Below, one piece after another: positions 1-11,834 of a stretch of 64,000 nucleotides of DNA. The stretch lies in NCBI RefSeq assembly GCF_002878395.1, contig NC_061118.1, forward strand, positions 83,487,847-83,551,846, read 5' to 3'. Below the pieces are notes generated by a model that was not told the DNA's origin, made no database searches, and was given only the letters and a program-made list of their open reading frames with translations. Both the position numbers and the translations under genes were made by a program. The stretch comes from Capsicum annuum (Eukaryota > Streptophyta > Magnoliopsida > Solanales > Solanaceae). Within the stretch, counting starts at the first letter, position 1. Each line of letters starts with the position of its first letter.

Positions 1-539
1 TTTGATAAGTTAAATAGAACTATTTATCAGAAAAAGAAAGAAATTTTAATAATATGACATTCCAAGTAGGAGAGAGAAAGTTCTCGGGGTGTTAAGTATA
101 TTTTAAGGAAAATAGAAAAAATTGGGTGATATTCTTATCCGAAATAGAACAAAAATGATATTTATAGATAATTTTTCAAACATGGGTGACCATTTAGTAA
201 ATTTACCCTTAACATTCATATATAATGATTTACTTTAGATCTGATCAAAGGTTAAAATTAAACCACAGCTGTTGCTCCAAAACACCTACCAAAATATAAT
301 GTTAGTAAGAAAATTATAATCATAAAATAAGCAAATAAATTATTATCAAGAATTAAATATTCTCTAAGTCAATATATAAGCACCTTAAAATATTTTTCTC
401 GTCTCTACATACATAAAATATTAATGACTAAATATACCTTATAGTCTATAATATTTGACAAACTTATAAATAACATTCTCTCTCTCTCTATATATACACA
501 AATATATATATACACATTACATTTCTCAAAGTCAAAAAA

Positions 540-668
540 ATAATTTTATAAATCCGATCAGTCGGTTTTATTTAAAAAATACATTTACTTAAATACCGAT
601 CACATGTGGTCGGTATTATTTTAAAATTAAATTTAAAATATTTTATAAAAGCGACCACAAGTGGTCGT
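540..668. repeat. Cluster of three palindromes, CACTA-like subterminal repeat block
   Basis: Three inverted repeats lie within 115 bp: 554-565 (ccga/tcgg stem), 592-617 (26 nt, near-perfect, core cacatgtg flanked by accga/tcggt) and 652-667 (cgaccac aa gtggtcg). Arrays of short palindromes around GACCAC/GTGGTC in AT-rich DNA resemble subterminal repeats of plant CACTA (En/Spm) transposons. No CACTA terminus was found next to them, so the assignment is tentative. Confidence 0.4.
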
Positions 669-1049
669 TTAGTCGCACGTGCCTCGCACGTGTAACTGTT
701 AATTATTTAAAATTAAATAATTTTTTTAATGAAATGTAAAAAATTTAAAATATCTATTTTATTGTAATATATTGTAGATGTAGATTTATAGACTTTTTAA
801 ATCTTTTTAAAATTAAATTTAGTTGATTAGAATTTTTAAACTAATAAAAAAATATTAGTTGTCATTAATTTTGATGACTTCTAATAAAAAAAGGTTCTAC
901 CATAAATATATTTAATTAATTTTTAACTCTTAAATATTAGAAAAAAAATATTGAAAAGACAATTTTTTCTAAAGCAAAGACTTTTGCTTCTCCGTAATGC
1001 CAAAGGCAAGCAGACAAAAGTTACCCTTCATACTATAATATATTATAGT
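669..1049 (-). mobile_element. Helitron-like non-autonomous element, copy A
   Basis: Read on the minus strand, the 3' end has a perfect 7-bp hairpin (CACGTGC gag GCACGTG, 692-676) followed by CGACTAA, which fits a Helitron hairpin plus CTRR end. The 5' end (about 1049) reads ctataatatatta then gaagggtaac, shared by the other copies here. It has no open reading frame. Boundaries are approximate. Confidence 0.5.
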
Positions 1050-1199
1050 TAGGAATAGGATAGGATGGGATAGGATTTTGCGCCATGTATAATATTTAAT
1101 ATAGGACTTTGTAAAAAACTTCGTAATTTATGATATTTTTGGACGTCATAGTTGCCCACTTGAAATAGAATAAAACTTTGTAATAACTATGTAATATAG

Positions 1200-1366
1200 G
1201 ATTTTACAATTTAAATTAATATTTAATATCATAAAAAGGAAAAAGACGATTTTATTTTAAAAAGGACTTTTAATGAAGGGTAAAAAGGGCAAACGCAAAT
1301 TATAAGGGTCTTCACACGTTTAATATAATTAGTTTAGTATACGTGCATTACACGTGTATCTCACGT
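1200..1366 (-). mobile_element. Helitron-like element fragment, copy F
   Basis: The segment aaaagacgattttatttt through aatgaagggtaaaaagggc to cttcacacgtttaatata (to about 1333) matches the 5' part of the same family. It abuts a second hairpin-like segment (atacgtgcattacacgtgtat, 1344-1364) that resembles the family's 3' hairpin. These are probably two fragments joined. Confidence 0.4.
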
Positions 1367-1489
1367 CAATACAAAAGATTATATACTAAAAAATAAACAT
1401 AATAATTTTTGGGGCAAATGATGTTTTTAAAATGAATTTATACGTTCATTTTAAAATTAGGGTATGATTTCATATAGATTAACAACAAA

Positions 1490-3150
1490 GAATTGACGTG
1501 AACATGATGCTTAATGAATAAAGTGAAGGGTCAAAAACACACCTAAAGTATCTCGATGTTTTTAATTTTTTATTTGAAACAACCTTTAGTTCCTCTAGGT
1601 ATAAGACCCTCTACATTAAAAAAAATTAAAATTAAATAAAATGTTACAATGTTAAAACCTAAATCTAAAACTAAATAACATTGTAAAAAACTAATTTTAA
1701 ATAAAGACAATCTACTATCTTCCTAGGTAAGACTAAAACTCTATTTTTATTTTTTGTCTAATTCATTCATTCTCTCTAGATTTCTATTATTATATTTTCT
1801 TCTACTCTATTATTTTTGTTTGATATTATTCTGATTGTCAAGAACTTCATAGTAGAATCATAAACTCACGAAAGTTAATATCCTAAAAATATTACTAATT
1901 TTATAAGAAAAAGTTAAATAGTTGCAATCTAAGTTTATGGGATTCATACTACAAATCATTATTTTTTTTAGAAAATACTCTATTAGAACACGTATGTGCC
2001 ACGTAGGCACTAAGGTTGTCAAAAATATAATTTTAATTAGTTCAGGAGGTAATAGGACCCTCCTAAAGTTTGGGTGTGTCTCACCTTTTCGCATATAGTT
2101 CAAGGTGGTAATAGAGTATTTTCTCTTCTTTTTTTTCTATCGACAAACAGTTTGAAAATTTTCTATGATGATTTATGAATAAAGTGAAGGATTGAAAAAA
2201 TACCAAAGTATTTTGATTTTTTTAGTTTTCTACCTGAATTTCACCAGACACTCTAAACATATAAATGGCAATGTAACAAAAAATTCGTACTACTACTCAC
2301 TCTTTCATGATTTTTCTCTATCAACATATAACTTGAAATTTTTATGATGACTGATGAATTAAGTGAAAGATAAAAATACACCTAAAATATCTCAATTTTT
2401 TTAATCTCTACCTATTTGACTACGAAGGTCATTTGTCACTCAAAGTTGATGCTCATGAAAGCCCGTCACTCTGAATGTCAGTCCATCTAAAAACATCAGT
2501 CCCTTGACAACAACATTGGCAATAACCTCAACACCAGCTTCAGAAACCAACTTGACACTAACATGTGTCCAAGGATTTGCATTCTATAGGCATAATAGGG
2601 CAGAAAGTAAGATCAGTGAACAAATACTCTAGAAGTATTTATACAAATACAAGAGATTTATATATCTAATGATCGTCTAAAATAAATCATGAAATCTCAT
2701 ATGACAAATTATTTTTATGTTTTTCTCTATCGACAAACAACATAGTAATTATTATAATGCCTTATGAATAAAGTGAAGGATCAAAAATACACTTAAAATA
2801 TCTTGATATTTGTAGTTTTCTACCTGAACTTTAACCAAACATTCTATACATATAAATGATCGTCTAAAACAAATTATGAAATCTCATACTACAAATCACT
2901 ATTTTCTTTTTATTCATGGTCAAATAACTTGAAAATTATTATGATAAAGTGCAGGGTCAAAACCACATCTAAAGAGTCTCGATCTTTTTAATTTTTTAAC
3001 TGAAAATTCACCAATTGCGCTGTACATCTAAATGATCTTCTAAAACAAATTATAAAATCTCATACTATAAATTACTTTTTCCATTTTATCTATGGACAAA
3101 CAACTTGAAAATTATTATGACGACTTATATGAAGGGTCAAAATGCAGATA
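1490..3150. repeat. Irregular tandem array of roughly 200-bp AT-rich units
   Basis: The phrase 'gaataaagtgaaggrtcaaaaa..cacctaaagtatctcgat', followed by ttttagttttctacctgaa and, in the better copies, catataaatgatcgtctaaaac, recurs from about 1510, 2170, 2350, 2765, 2945 and 3120. Spacing is irregular (about 170-640 bp) because of insertions, including a 1858-2115 block. No unit encodes protein. The family is unknown to me. Confidence 0.55.
1858..2115. repeat. Inserted repeat block with GTGCCACGTAGGCAC palindrome
   Basis: This block interrupts the surrounding tandem array. It contains a 15-bp palindrome (about 1996-2010) and the segments aggtaataggaccctcc and aaggtggtaatagag, which look like paired arms of a non-autonomous transposon. 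An 81-codon open frame here has no recognisable domain and I do not regard it as a gene. Confidence 0.3.
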
Positions 3151-3325
3151 TATAAAAAGGGATCAATAAACACAATTAATGATAGAAAAAGAATACAATA
3201 AATCTTTATATTTTTCTTCATCTCTTTTTTTAATCTAAAATATACATCTTCTTTGTTGTCTCTCACTGAATGCCTTACAACAACCTAACTTCTTCAGGTT
3301 AAAATCTTCTTTATATGTGGTTTCT

Positions 3326-4000
3326 TTCGCACGTGTAACGTTTGATTATTTAAAATTAAATAATTTTGTCTATTGCGGAGATCTTTAATGAAATGTAAGA
3401 GTTTAAATCATTTTTTCAAAATTCTTCACACTTTAATATAATAATGTAAACATAAACATATATTTTACTGTAACCACATATAAATTTTACCACCAGAAGT
3501 TTCAAGTGGTTGATGGATCACCACCTTTGCGTTTGTCGTACAGTATCTCTTTCCCTTGCCATCAGAGTCAAAGAGATACATATCAATTTGAACCATATTT
3601 GTGGTACAATTATTTTTTTCTATATTTAAATATTTTTTCTTATTTTTAAAGTCAAATCCTTACAAAATCATTAATTATGTTCTTATTACATACTTAAAAC
3701 TTTTAACAGTTTGATACTGCTTAAATGTTTCTTATTCTAACGTTTTTATATTTATTTCTAGATTTTTCAAATCTTCTTAAAATCAAATTTAGTTGATTTA
3801 GAATTCTTAACTAATGAAAAGTATTAATTGTCATTAATTCTGATGACTTCTATACCAAAAATATATTTAATTAATTTTCAACTCTTAAATATTAAAAAAA
3901 ATAGAGAAAAGACGATTTTGTCTTAAACAAAGATTTTTAAAGAAGGGCAAAAAGTTCAAACAATATTTTAAGACCCTTCACACTTTTAATATATTATAGA
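3326..4000 (-). mobile_element. Helitron-like non-autonomous element, copy B
   Basis: On the minus strand the 5' end is TCTATAATATATTAAAAGTG (from 4000), the expected TC start. The element shares the internal segments tcaattctgatgacttcta and cttcacacttttaatata with the other copies. The 3' end (about 3326) keeps only half of the cacgtgc hairpin (cgcacgtgtaacg), so it is truncated or mutated. No coding capacity. Confidence 0.5.
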
Positions 4001-5689
4001 TAGATAAATAGATTATAGATATAGATTATAGATATATGTAGATATAGAATATAGAACCATGTTTATTTTGATTGTTTCTTACAATGTATGATATAGTTTT
4101 AATATGATGGTTTGGTAACCATGAAAATCCTCACTTTATGTAACCACCGATTTGATGATATCTGCTTTTTTTTTTTTCAATTATGCTCCTACTTAATATT
4201 ATATAATCTTATTTTACCCTTTATCTATAATCTTTAACTCCATCTCCTACCCGCCAAACCACCGTCAAACAAAGTATAAATCTCGTTGTAGTGAGAGAAA
4301 TAACTTTCTACTCTAAATTGTCCATATATTTTTATATTGTATTAATTACTTGGTGAAATTTTAATCAGTTTTAGAGTTTTGAATTTTGGGGCTTCCTATA
4401 TATTTTAAATAAGAAAAGATTTAATATTATAATTTAATTATTTTAAAGTCTTAAATTTAAAGTAGATAATTCAAATGAGAAGAAGGTTTAAATGATGTAC
4501 TTTTAACTATTTTATGGGGATTGATTTTTCACTAACAGTTTTTTTTTCACTAACAGATTGCAAGGAGAATACTTGGGACTATAGTTTTCCAAGAATATTA
4601 TCGTTGTCTTTGGGGATGACAATATCTAAAAGGCGCAAGCAGTTACTTGTTCGAGATAGTAGTACACTTCACAAGAGTAAGAGTACACATAACCAAGAAT
4701 ATACTTAGAATTGGCAAAGATTCACCTTTAATGAAGAAACAAACACTTGGCAGAGAATTCTCATCTATCAGCAAACCAAAAATTTAATGTAGTATCAGAA
4801 AAGTACCTGAATAAACCACACAATTTCATAATCAAATTATACATTTAACATCAAGTCAAAGTGAAATATTAATCGTATGAAGAGGCTCTAGCTATGTTAG
4901 AGCCTTGATGACAACATAAAAACGCACATTAAGCGAGGCGAAATGCTATCACGTTTTGAGCCTGGATGTTAAAAAATGCACAACAAAGTTTATGTAAGAA
5001 ATCTCTCCAACCTCTTCAATCACCTCCATAGCCATACCAAACATAGCAATGTTTGCTCAATAAAATTTCTACTAATCCTAGAGTCAAGCCTAGTATGGAA
5101 TTCTATATTAACTTGGCCTGAATCTGCTATAATTTTTTCACTACTTCTTATCTCTTTGAAGCTTGATCTAAAATATAATTTCAGAACAAAACTGGTGTTA
5201 TGTGCTGCTTCACTTGTTTCGAAAAATTATATTGCAAAAAAACCATTGAAATTATGATTTTTTTCATCATCCATCTTCAAGAAACCTAGAAAAATAATGC
5301 ACCTGAAAAATAAATCAAACATTACAAATTATATTTCATGACGTAAAAGAATTTCAAATTAAACAATAAAGAACAATTAATCTAACATCAAAAATAAATA
5401 AATTTTTGCTATATATATTTATTGTAGATGCTATTGTATTGTTGTAGAAAGGAAGAATACTTAATTTATAAAGTTACAAAACCTTTTTCCTCAAAAAAAT
5501 AATAATCTAAATATGATAGATTGATATTTTTTTCCATAAATTATTTATTACCAATTAACCTAAAACTCATACAAATATGAGGTTTTTTTTTATAGACGAT
5601 TATGGTTCCTTTTTTAGTTCCACTATGTAGGCTTTTGCATTCCTTTTATATAACAAATAGAATTTTTGCTTAAAAAAAAAAGAACTTAT
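4001..5689. other. Gene-free AT-rich interval
   Basis: I see no supported gene. It contains a short tatagata-type tandem run (3995-4045), long A/T tracts, and open frames of 64 and 93 codons without recognisable domains, usable context or splice structure. Confidence 0.5.
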
Positions 5690-5977
5690 ACACGTATATA
5701 ATTCCTAAAACTATTAAGTTTAGTACATTGTTCAATTATGAAAATATTTAATAATTGAAGAAAATATTAGTTATCATTAATTCTGATAACTTCTAATAAG
5801 AAAATTCTCATAACTTCTAATAAGGAAAAGTTGTACCATAAATATATTTAATTAATTTTCAATTGTTAAATATTAGAAAAAATAGTGAAAAGACGACTTT
5901 GTCTAAAGAAAAGATTTTTAATGAAGGGCAAAAAATTCAAACACTATTTCTAAGGCACTTCACACTTTTGATATATA
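5690..5977 (-). mobile_element. Helitron-like fragment, copy D (5' part)
   Basis: It carries the shared segments tattagttatcattaattctgataacttctaa, then aaaagacgactttgtc and aatgaagggcaaaaa, and ends with cttcacacttttgatata at about 5975. It lies head-to-tail against copy C, whose CTAG end begins at the next base. The 3' hairpin is missing. Confidence 0.45.
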
Positions 5978-6268
5978 CTAGTTTAACCGCACGTGTCTCG
6001 CACGAGTAACGTTTTATTATTCAAAACTTAAATGATTTTATCTATTACGAAAATTTTAAATAAAGTGTAAAGTTTATATCACTTTTCAAAGATTCACACT
6101 TTAATATAATAAAATAAGCACAAATATTCGATTTAGAATACTTAAACTAATAGTAAAAGTATTAGTTGTCATTAATTTTGATAACTTCTAATGAAAGATT
6201 TTACCATATTTATATTTAATTAATTTTCAACTGTTAAAACTTTGACTGAAAGACAAAAAGTTCAAACA
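5978..6268 (-). mobile_element. Helitron-like element, copy C, with CTAG end
   Basis: On the minus strand the element ends in a hairpin (cgtgcgagacacg) followed by tgcggttaaaCTAG at 5981-5978, with T next to it. This is the textbook Helitron 3' end (hairpin, then CTAG, inserted before T). The body shares segments with copies A and B; the 5' end appears cut off near 6268. Confidence 0.5.
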
Positions 6269-6589
6269 ACATATTTACCACCAAACTCACGCTTTGTTTT
6301 CCATTTTAAACATTCCTACTAAACTCATTTTTCATACACTTTTCCTAGTGTCATATTTTTGGCAAAGTAAAATAATATTTGGTGTCCTACCCTAACACTG
6401 TCATAGGAGTCCTATTCCTAATCTTTCATATGAGTCTTATTTTTGGGAAATTTTGAAATTAACACTTCTGTGAAGGAATTAAAAATGTACGAAATTTAAT
6501 CTTTTAAATTTTAATAACAAACAAAAAAGGCTATTAACCGTAAAACTTGTAAAAATCTGTTACTTCTTAATTTTTTCCTATTTTAACCC

Positions 6590-6800
6590 TTTTATATTTA
6601 TTTCTAGATTTTTCAAATCTTCTTAAAATCAAATTTAATTGACAATTAGAAGTCATTAGAAATATATTAATTGTCATTAATTCTAATGACTTCTAATAAT
6701 GAAGGGCAAAAAGTTCAAACAACATTTCTAAGGTCCTTCACACAATGTCCTTCACACTTTTAATATTATATATATATAAATATATATATATGTCCGTGCG
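6590..6800 (-). mobile_element. Helitron-like fragment, copy E, plus (TA)n
   Basis: The segments ttctagatttttcaaatcttcttaaaatc, tgtcattaattctaatgac and aatgaagggcaaaaagttc match the family. The 5'-end motif cttcacac(...)ttaatata occurs twice (6727-6765), followed by an (AT)n microsatellite (about 6764-6790) and gcgcgcgcag. Confidence 0.4.
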
Positions 6801-7518
6801 CGCGCAGACCCAGTATTTATCTATTTGTATGTGTAAAGAATTTGTAAAATGTAGATTTAGAAGTTATGAAAAATTATTTTTTGGATAGTAATAGAACGTT
6901 GTAAACTGTTAATATACATATAAACAGTACAAATATAACGGAAGAAGTTCCCTAGGTGAAGCATTTGTCTGTCCATGTATCCACATTATTTAGAGAAGCT
7001 GATAAAGGCAAAGGCATTAGTAATGCAGCTCGCAACTATGTCGATGGCAGCCATTTAGCTCTTCAAAGTAATTGTTGTAGCCGAGTGACGACGTGGTAGA
7101 CAAATATACCTGTAGGGGGCTATTATCGATGGGTTGCCTATTAAAATAGGAAACATGTTTAAATGATAAATGTAGAGAGTGAAGTAGCAGTAGGATCAGT
7201 TGTACAACGTACCTTCAAGGCGTTTGCTGTCAAATATACTTATGATTTTTAATGTAGCTTTTTAAACACAAACTGCATTGGGGTAAAAAGAAAGTAGTTT
7301 GAGATCTTATTTTCTCTACAAACCTCCTGGAGAAAACAAATGGAATGGGAAGAACCTGGTAAGTTATAACTATTATGCCAGTAACAGAAGATTTCACTTA
7401 CATGTGGTAAAGCACATTACTAACTTATAAACCAACCAACGTGGAAAGCACATTATCGATTTTTGAAATAAAAGCCATGACGGTGTATAAGAGGTTTGAA
7501 ATACTTGGATTAAAAAGA

Positions 7519-7626
7519 CAGTTGGGTGCACTAAAGCTCCCGTTAAGTGTAGGATTCGTAAAAGAGCCCGACCACAAGGGTCTATTGTACGCAGTCTTAC
7601 CTTACATTTCTGCTAGAGACTGTTGA
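7519..7626 (-). mobile_element. Au SINE fragment (3' part)
   Basis: The plus strand reads gggtgcactaaagctcccgt, then gaccacaagggtctattgta, cgcagtcttacc and tacatttctgctagagactg. This is the reverse complement of the 3' body of the Au SINE family, known from grasses and Solanaceae. The tRNA-derived 5' head with the Pol III boxes is absent, so it is a truncated copy. Confidence 0.75.
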
Positions 7627-7778
7627 ACAAAGAATGCTCATTTTGTGAAAGAAAGTGTAACAGACAAACGGGCGAACCTACATATAATTTCGGGGTGCTC
7701 CGGCACCAAGTAAAATCGACGTGAAATAGGTATAATTACATAAAAAGATATACGAAAATAGGTATAAAATATATAAAT

Positions 7779-7950
7779 GCACCCACTGAAATAAAAGTTT
7801 GTTGGGTGCATTGGCATTTAAGCTGATCTTAAGCTTCTCCACTAAAGGGACGTCCCGAGTTCAAACCTTGTTGAGGTGATTTTTTATTTTATTTTTTAAC
7901 TTTTTAATTTTTAAGCACCCACAAGCCTTAAATCCTGGATCGCCACTGCA
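7779..7950 (+). mobile_element. Possible SINE-like element with Pol III-type boxes
   Basis: A tRNA-like head is suggested by tggcatttaagctg (A-box-like, about 7812) and gagttcaaacc (B-box-like, 7857-7867). The element is bounded by gcaccca-type repeats (gcacccac at about 7779 and 7914). It ends in the phrase aatcctggatcgccactg. No target duplication was established. Confidence 0.35.
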
Positions 7951-8218
7951 GACAAAGATAAAACCAGAGCTTAAAAACAATCACTTTGAGCAATTTATAA
8001 AATTGCATTTCAAAGTTCATGTCGAGTAACAAAATTGTTTATCAAAATGTTATTGATCAGTATATCAAGGTCACCGTAGGAGACCATTCTCATGAGGTAT
8101 CATAAAATCTTCAACTATATATTAATTTGTCAATAGGGGTTCCTGATCAACTTCAAGTTCCAACTATTCAAACAAGCAATGCACTTTATTTTTGCCCTTC
8201 AAAGGTCAAACTATTATC

Positions 8219-9244
8219 TATTATTTATAACGTTTCAGGTAGAATCTGTATAAATGCAACAACAACTTCAACACAAGTTCATGTATAAACAAGAATACTT
8301 ATGAAGTTCCTTAATATCCTCAACACAAAATTATAAATAATCTATCCAAAAAGTATGTTAAATTTCAGAAAAAGATGAAACAGAATTTTAAGACCAAATC
8401 CCCCGACTTCATGGAGTGTCCTTAAGGAATAATTCCCCTCACTGTACCCGAGGTTATGGAATCTTCCTCCCAGGATAAAATGGTCTTCAATCTGAACAAT
8501 AGCGATACATCAAATTGTTGGATTCAATTAACTCACTCAACGATTTGATTGATCACACAGAATGTTTTTGAAGACAAGAGGAGTTTGTATTTCAAAAAAT
8601 TTTCATACCAAAACCTGTAGATGAAAGAAGATTTTTATAGCCATCAGGTGCCTCTTCTGAAAGGTGACAATGGTTCACTCAAAAGGTGTAACCTTTCTGG
8701 AAAATCATGTTTGTTCATCCAAAGAATGCGTCTTTTTCAAACAGGCATACCATTTCATGAATCAGTGTGTCATTTCTTTGAGGGGTTGCATCCCTTCCGA
8801 GGCATCAATTCGCTTCTGCACTACATTTCGAAACAGTTTTTCCATCACTACATGCATGCATATAAATGGAGTATCAAAAACACGGAAAAAATTTATTGTG
8901 TTTTTTCCTTTGGTATTTTCAAATTAAATTTCTGTCAAATAAAATTTATCCATCTCATCGATCGATCATTTGCCAATCCAAATCCAAATCCAAATTCGAA
9001 GCCGAATCAGAGCGGAGCTAGCGAGCAACTATGGCGCGAGGAACCACCTTGTTTTTGCCTAAATATCCATGTGGAGTAAGTGTTTCTTATTATAAATACT
9101 TCAAAGTTCCCTTCTCCCACCAATGTGGGAGAATTAACGAACTTTTCCTTAAAAGAGTACACTTTCCATTTTGGTGTCTCTCTTCCTCTCCACTATTTTT
9201 CCTCTATTTTTCATTCACACTTTTCATACATATTGAACCCAACA
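8219..9244 (-). repeat. 3' LTR of Copia 1
   Basis: 1026 bp. Minus-strand start TGTTGGGTTCAATATG at 9244; the other end reads ttataaata near 8219, where the expected TG/CA terminus is mutated to TA. It matches 14012-14922 throughout, with indels, including a roughly 30-bp stretch missing from the right copy near atttgattgatcacac. Open frames inside are LTR shadows. Confidence 0.85.
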
Positions 9245-9791
9245 ATCCCCACATGAATGAGGAATGGATACTTTTTCATAAAATTTTACGGACAAGTATG
9301 TGATCATCAAACAAAGACTGATTGCATCTGGATAAGTGGATTTCCCTTTGAACTTACATCGGATGCACTCGGTCAATCGATAGATTTGATATCTTTGAAC
9401 TGTCGAGCTTTAATGTACACCTAGACAACACATGTCACACAACCAGCCTTTTACCATTTATGGTTCTCATGGTTTTGTTCCTTTAAGCCATGAACATGTC
9501 CTGATTTCATGAGAGCTTAGAGAATAGGCCTTTACTAACATTCTCCTTGAAGAAGCTTCCACTTCACCCTCACATAAGTGATTTCTAAATGTTCAATCCT
9601 ATATATTAAACTATTTGGTTAAATCTGCCAAATTTAGATAATCATTAAAAGATTTCACACCCTAAGTCTTATCGTTGTTTACTAAACATTGTCTACATCA
9701 TGAGAATGGGTTGGGTATTTGACCATGTTGAACCTGTCAGACATAACTTTGTTTGATCTCCTTGAACCTAGCTCTTGGGATCTCCAGTCTG
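9245..9791 (-). other. 3' non-coding part of Copia 1
   Basis: This stretch lies between the RNase H end and the polypurine tract. No frame of note. Confidence 0.5.
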
Positions 9792-10364
9792 CTAGGTAGA
9801 TTTACCACCATGCTGACTTATCCTAGGGCTTAAATCCATTTCCTTGGATGGTCTCTCAACTCCTTCTCTAAATAGGCCTTTTGTAAGTGGATCCGACACA
9901 TTATCCTTTGACTTCACATAGTCAATATTGATAATTCCACTAGGGAGAAGTTCTCGAACGGTATTATGTCTCCATCTTATGTGACGAAATTTATCGTTGT
10001 ACATCATGCTCCCTGCCCTACCTATTGTCGTTTGGCTATCACAGTATATACATACTGGTGCCACTGGTTTGGGACAGTAAGAAATATCTTCAAAGAAATT
10101 CTGGAGTCATTCTGCTTCTTCACCGACTTTATCCAATGCGAATTCCATTGTAGAGCGAGCAATACAAATCTGTTTGGATGATTTCCAAGAGACCGCTCCT
10201 CCATCGATAGTAAATACATATCCACTCGTGGATTTTACTTCGTTTGATCCGGTGATCCAATTTGCATCACTATATCCTTCAAGTACCGCAGGATATTTAT
10301 TATAATGCAAAGCATAGTCTTTAGTGTATTTAAGATACCCAAAACTCTTTTCATTGTCATCCAA
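9792..10364 (-). pseudogene. Copia 1 RNase H region (broken)
   Basis: The C-terminal part at 10064-9792 contains IYCDSQTTIGRAGSMM, RHIRWRHNTVREL and DYVKSKDNVSDPLTKGL, typical of the end of Copia pol. The upstream part (10364-10107) contains [20 protein letters not shown] and [18 protein letters not shown]. The two parts lie in different frames, so at least one frameshift separates them. Confidence 0.85.
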
Positions 10365-10400
10365 TGTGTTTTATTAAGATTACTCGTGTACAGACTCAAC

Positions 10401-11160
10401 TTACCTATAGTGCATGCTATGTTTGGTCGTGTACAGTTCATTATATATATTAAACATCCTTGCGTACTCTAATTGTGAGTCACTTTCACTTTCATTCTTT
10501 CGAAGTGCAAAGCTCACATCCAATGGAGTCTTGGAAATACCGAATTCCATATACTTAAATTTGCCAAGTACCTTTTTGATATAATGAGACTGTGACAATG
10601 CCAACTCTTGTGGAGTTTTATGTATTCTTATCCCTAAGATCACATCCGCAACTCCAAGGCCTTTCATATCGAACTTTCTCTCGAGCATTCGTTTCGTTGC
10701 ATTTATGTCTGAAGTGTCTCTACTGATGACCAACATATCATCCACATATAAACACACAATGACTTGGTGTGTTGGAGTGTCTTTAATATAAACAGATTTA
10801 TCACATTCATTAATTTTGAATCCGTTTGCCAACATGGTTTGGTCAAACTTTGCATGCCATTGCTTAGGTGTTTATTTTAGTCCATAAAATGACTTAGCAA
10901 GTTTACACACCTTATTTTCTTTTCCCGGAACCACAAAACCCTCAAATTTTTTTTATGTAAATTTCTTCCGCATTTCACATTCATTTGATTGATTTCAAGA
11001 TCATATACCACCACCAAGTCAATTAACATTCGAATCGACGTTATCCTTGTTACCGGCGAGTATGTATCAAAGTAATCAAGGTCTTCCTTTTGTTTGAAGC
11101 CTTTTACAACAAGTCTTGTCTTGTACTTATCAATAGTACCATCAGTTTTCATTTTTCTTT
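10401..11160 (-). pseudogene. Copia 1 reverse transcriptase (deleted and frameshifted)
   Basis: The N-terminal part at 11152-10877 contains YKTRLVVKGFKQKEDLDYFDTYSPV. The C-terminal part at 10835-10401 contains VIVCLYVDDMLVISRD, with the catalytic YVDD kept, and GVADVILGIRIHKTPQELAL. Between INQMNVK and the EEIY-like segment the expected AFLNG motif is missing and the frame shifts, near 10985. A stop also falls in the GLK.TPKQW motif near 10878. Not functional. Confidence 0.87.
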
Positions 11161-11834
11161 TGAAGATCCATTTAGAATCTAAAGGTTTATTTCCTGGAGG
11201 AAGATCAACTAACTCTCACGTATGGTTGCTTAAAATTGAATCAATCTCACTATCGACTGCCTCTTTCCAAAAAGATGAGTTCAAAAACGCCATTGCTTCC
11301 TTAAATGTTTGAGGCTCATTTTCTAAGAGAAATATTACAAAATTCGATCAAATGAAGTTGACATTCTTTGACGTGTACTATGTCTTGGATTCTCTACATT
11401 CTCACTTAGTTCATCTCGAGGTTGTTTAGACCCTCCACTAAACTGTTCATGTCTAGTTTTATACGGGTAAATATTTTCAAAGAATTAAACATTATCTTAC
11501 TCAATTACTGTATTTTCATTAATATCCGGATGTTTGAATTTATAAACTAAAAACTGACATGCTTTACTACTTTTAGCATATCCTATGAACATGCAGTCCA
11601 CCGTTTTAGGTACTATCTTAACCCTTTTAGGCATTAGGAACTTGGACCTTTGCTAGATACCCCACACTTTGAAATATTTCAAGTTCGATTTCCTTCTTTC
11701 CATTTTTCAAAATAAATTGATCGTGTCTTACTATGGGGAACTCTATTGAGTATTTGGTTGGCTGTAAAGATACCCCCCAAGTATTGCGGTAAACCTGAAC
11801 TTATAAGTGAGGTATTCATCATTTCCTTCAAAGT

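Noticed and set aside
1858..2103. Minus-strand 81-codon open frame
   Set aside because: Lies in repeat DNA, no domain, no splice or promoter context.
4514..5257. Plus-strand 64- and 93-codon open frames
   Set aside because: AT-rich intergenic sequence, no recognisable protein family.
8621..9303. Overlapping plus-strand open frames of up to 152 codons
   Set aside because: They lie in the Copia 1 LTR on the strand opposite the element; related frames recur in the other LTR copies.
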